Below, in pieces: positions 5,801-7,078 of a stretch of DNA of 7,078 nucleotides (the stretch's first letter is position 1; every line of letters begins with the position of its first letter). The position numbers were made by a program, and so were the translations under genes. The DNA is from an uncultured Clostridium sp. (GTDB taxonomy: Bacteria > Bacillota > Clostridia > TANB77 > CAG-508). Under the pieces are notes generated by a model, which was not told where the DNA came from, did not search any database, and saw nothing but the letters and a program-made list of their open reading frames with translations. Where the stretch lies: assembly GCA_945937855.1 (NCBI GenBank), contig CAMEUC010000071.1:1-7078 (forward strand). Direction: 5' to 3'.

Positions 5801-5824
5801 ATTTGTCATTTTTACTTGACAAAT
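5801..5824. repeat. 8-bp inverted repeat over the -35 of the next promoter, candidate operator
   Basis: ATTTGTCA (5801-5808) and TGACAAAT (5817-5824) are exact inverted copies; the right arm includes most of the TTGACA -35 hexamer, so a bound dimer would compete with RNA polymerase. Confidence 0.45.
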
Positions 5825-5844
5825 AAAATACAATATGATTAAAT
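5816..5844 (+). promoter_or_regulatory. Promoter for the 143-residue gene
   Basis: TTGACA (5816-5821), 17 bp, TTAAAT (5839-5844). The -10 is weak (4 of 6), but the flanks (ATGA before, AC after) match the strong promoter at 7016-7044, and the -35 flank TTACTTGACAAAT is identical in both. A weak -10 suggests need for activation or low output. Confidence 0.6.
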
Positions 5845-5890
5845 ACTTCTATCAAATATAAAACAAATGAAAAATTAAGGAGGGACAAAA

Positions 5891-6322
5891 ATGGATGAGA
5901 TTAAATTAAATTATCTTAAAGATTCAGAAGGTAATTACATTATAAAACAAAAAATTAATGATTCTTCTTATAATGATAGACATTTAATAACAACAGGAAC
6001 ATATTCTGAAAATTTAATTATTAGTAACAAATATTTTGAAAAAAAATTAGAACATAAATTAGAAGATATTGTTAAATTAATTGAAGAAAAAACAATGTTA
6101 GAAAATAAAATTTCAAGAAATGATTTCTTATCTGAAAGATTTATTTTAGATATAAAATCTGAAGAAGAATTCAATCCAATGTTCAAAATAATGACAGAGG
6201 AAGAAGCAGCAGAATATACAAAGAATTCTAAAAAAGTACGTATAAATATTAATTTTGAAATTGACTTCAAAATCAAGCCACATCTATGGTTCAAGGTTTT
6301 TTTAAATCTTTTTGGAAAATAA
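5891..6322 (+). CDS. Unknown 143-residue charged protein
   Basis: The ATG lies behind AAGGAGGGAC, an excellent ribosome site, and the frame ends in TAA. The N-terminus (to about residue 45) is polar with beta-type pattern (NYIIKQKIND). Residues about 47-80 are Lys/Glu/Leu-rich with heptad-like spacing (KLEHKLEDIVKLIEEKTMLE), a probable short coiled coil. The C-terminus alternates hydrophobic and charged residues (VRININFEIDFKI) and ends in an aromatic amphipathic helix (LWFKVFLNLFGK) that might contact membrane or partner protein. There are no cysteines, signal peptide or recognisable enzyme motif. It is the first gene of the rightward set, has its own promoter, and is followed only 12 bases later by a second strong promoter. 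I do not recognise the family; an early accessory or regulatory role is a guess from position. Confidence 0.85.
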   Translation: MDEIKLNYLKDSEGNYIIKQKINDSSYNDRHLITTGTYSENLIISNKYFEKKLEHKLEDIVKLIEEKTMLENKISRNDFLSERFILDIKSEEEFNPMFKIMTEEEAAEYTKNSKKVRININFEIDFKIKPHLWFKVFLNLFGK

Positions 6323-6333
6323 AAAAATAATTA

Positions 6334-6362
6334 TTGACATTATTTTCTTTTTATAATATAAT
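6334..6362 (+). promoter_or_regulatory. Perfect consensus promoter for the 179-residue gene
   Basis: TTGACA (6334-6339), 17 bp, TATAAT (6357-6362). Both hexamers are perfect and the spacing ideal. It begins only 12 bases after the upstream stop, so the next gene is expressed independently of its neighbour. Confidence 0.85.
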
Positions 6363-6366
6363 GTAG

Positions 6367-6418
6367 AAAATTTTAAAAAAGGAGGTAGATTTATTAGAGT
6401 AAAAATTTTAAAAGGAGG
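6367..6418 (+). repeat. Duplicated leader with two Shine-Dalgarno sites
   Basis: AAAATTTTAAAAAAGGAGG (6367-6385) is followed 34 bp later by the near-copy AAAATTTTAAAAGGAGG (6402-6418). Only the second GGAGG has a usable start (TTG at 6427, eight bases away). The first has no ATG, GTG or TTG within reach, so it is an orphan ribosome site, perhaps standby or decoy. Confidence 0.65.
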
Positions 6419-6426
6419 AACCGAAA

Positions 6427-6966
6427 TTGACTTTAGAAGTAAATCAAGAAGAAGCCATAAGTATATTAAAAAACATAAAAATATTACCTATGGAGAGAGA
6501 AATTAAAATAAAAAATGAAGATGATGGAAAAATGGTAATTAGGAAATACCATATTAATGTAGAGAATAGTCAATATTCAAATATGGATATTGTAACTATC
6601 CAATATAAAGTTAACAAATATACTGAAAAAGTCAAAGATTATGCAGTTTATTTAACAAATAATTTTGAAGATAAAGTATATTTATGTAAGTATTCTCCAA
6701 AAGTATTAAATACATTATTTAACAATATAATATTATTAGAATTAAGTAATTGGCGCAGAATAATTCAAGGATTAAGCCCATTAAGAACAATCAACAATTA
6801 TCAATCTTTAATGTTTGAATTAAATATAGATTCTAACAAACGAATAAACCATTTATTATATAAGTTAGTGGAAAAGAATACTTCTCAACTTTTAAATACC
6901 TTTAAAGAATATCAAAATAGCAATGCTATAATTCCTGTTGATATCTGGCAAAATCAACTAGTCTAA
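6427..6966 (+). CDS. Unknown 179-residue protein with TTG start
   Basis: The start is TTG, eight bases after AAAGGAGG; no ATG in frame has a ribosome site, so TTG is well supported and would lower expression relative to ATG. It stops with TAA, just before a strong terminator. The N-terminal 30 residues look like a helix followed by a basic strand (EREIKIKNED). Residues about 40-90 look beta-rich (HINVEN, IVTIQYKVNKY, DYAVYLTNNFEDKVYL). The C-terminal half is helical and Leu/Asn/Ile-rich (VLNTLFNNIILLELSNW, INHLLYKLVEKNTSQLLNTF). There is one cysteine and no membrane segment, signal peptide or catalytic motif that I recognise. Its own perfect promoter and terminator make it a single-gene unit. 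The function is unknown; strong expression from a host promoter suggests an early phage product. Confidence 0.85.
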   Translation: MTLEVNQEEAISILKNIKILPMEREIKIKNEDDGKMVIRKYHINVENSQYSNMDIVTIQYKVNKYTEKVKDYAVYLTNNFEDKVYLCKYSPKVLNTLFNNIILLELSNWRRIIQGLSPLRTINNYQSLMFELNIDSNKRINHLLYKLVEKNTSQLLNTFKEYQNSNAIIPVDIWQNQLV

Positions 6967-6972
6967 TGAATT

Positions 6973-7006
6973 AAAAAATCTTAGGAATTTTTTCCTAAGA
7001 TTTTTT
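6973..7006. terminator. Strong intrinsic terminator, probably bidirectional
   Basis: A perfect 15-bp stem (AAAAAATCTTAGGAA, loop TTTT, and its complement) ends in six T residues. A-tract on the left and T-tract on the right allow termination in both directions. It separates the 179-residue gene from the next unit. Confidence 0.9.
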
Positions 7007-7015
7007 CTAAATTAC

Positions 7016-7044
7016 TTGACAAATCTTTTATCTTATGATATAAT
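7016..7044 (+). promoter_or_regulatory. Perfect consensus promoter for the gene at the right edge
   Basis: TTGACA (7016-7021), 17 bp, TATAAT (7039-7044), with extended TGA before the -10. It shares the 13-bp flank TTACTTGACAAAT with the promoter at 5816, which suggests common ancestry or co-regulation. Confidence 0.85.
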
Positions 7045-7066
7045 ACATACATATTAGGAGGAAGAT

Positions 7067-7078
7067 ATGAAATTAAAA
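7067..7078 (+). CDS. Start of a further rightward gene (4 codons visible)
   Basis: An ATG at 7067 lies behind AGGAGGAAGAT and reads M-K-L-K before the window ends. The upstream consensus promoter and ribosome site make a real gene likely, but no product can be inferred. Confidence 0.7.

Noticed and set aside
5968..6294. Minus-strand 108-residue open frame
   Set aside because: It lies inside the 143-residue gene, is a low-complexity Ser/Ile/Phe-rich shadow translation and has no proper start signals. The plus-strand frames within the leftward genes (for example 1105-1293, 1437-1667, 2048-2260, 4132-4314, 4635-4934) were dropped for the same reason.
6393..6509. Small basic peptide from an ATT start after the first GGAGG of the duplicated leader
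   Set aside because: ATT starts are extremely rare, the frame overlaps the well-supported TTG gene, and the peptide resembles nothing known.

Overview
The window looks like the replication and early-gene region of a temperate phage or phage-plasmid of a low-GC Gram-positive bacterium (Firmicutes or a close relative). The DNA is roughly a quarter GC. Genes begin behind strong AGGAGG-type ribosome sites, promoters match the vegetative sigma consensus (TTGACA, 17 bp, TATAAT), and the DnaA boxes are the textbook TTATCCACA. TGA ends one gene, so this is not a mycoplasma-type code. No structural, integrase or host housekeeping gene is visible, so the exact replicon type is an inference.

Layout: positions 1-4797 hold a tightly packed leftward operon. 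In order of transcription it contains a 94-residue unknown protein, a RusA-type Holliday junction resolvase, a phage-type deoxynucleoside monophosphate kinase broken by an in-frame TAG codon, a 934-residue single-chain RNA polymerase of the YonO/RdRP-like two-barrel type (DFDGD catalytic motif), and a zinc-ribbon protein that runs off the left edge. Start and stop codons of adjacent genes touch or overlap, so translation is probably coupled. Positions 4800-5880 are non-coding: eight perfect DnaA boxes in four tandem pairs, an AT-rich stretch, a nest of three strong promoters pointing both ways around an inverted repeat and a palindrome, a short alternating purine-pyrimidine tract, and a GC-rich two-hairpin element that may be a structured RNA. 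Positions 5890-7078 hold a rightward set of small genes of unknown function, each with its own consensus promoter, ending in a strong terminator and the start of another gene.

A reasonable reading is that host DnaA opens the origin and host RNA polymerase fires the central promoters. The leftward operon then supplies nucleotide metabolism (dNMP kinase), recombination-intermediate processing (RusA) and a phage-encoded RNA polymerase for a later gene class. The rightward genes could be early takeover or regulatory factors, but nothing in them proves this. The most notable points are the phage RNA polymerase, the amber codon in the kinase gene directly upstream of it, the paired-box origin, and the promoter nest beside the origin.
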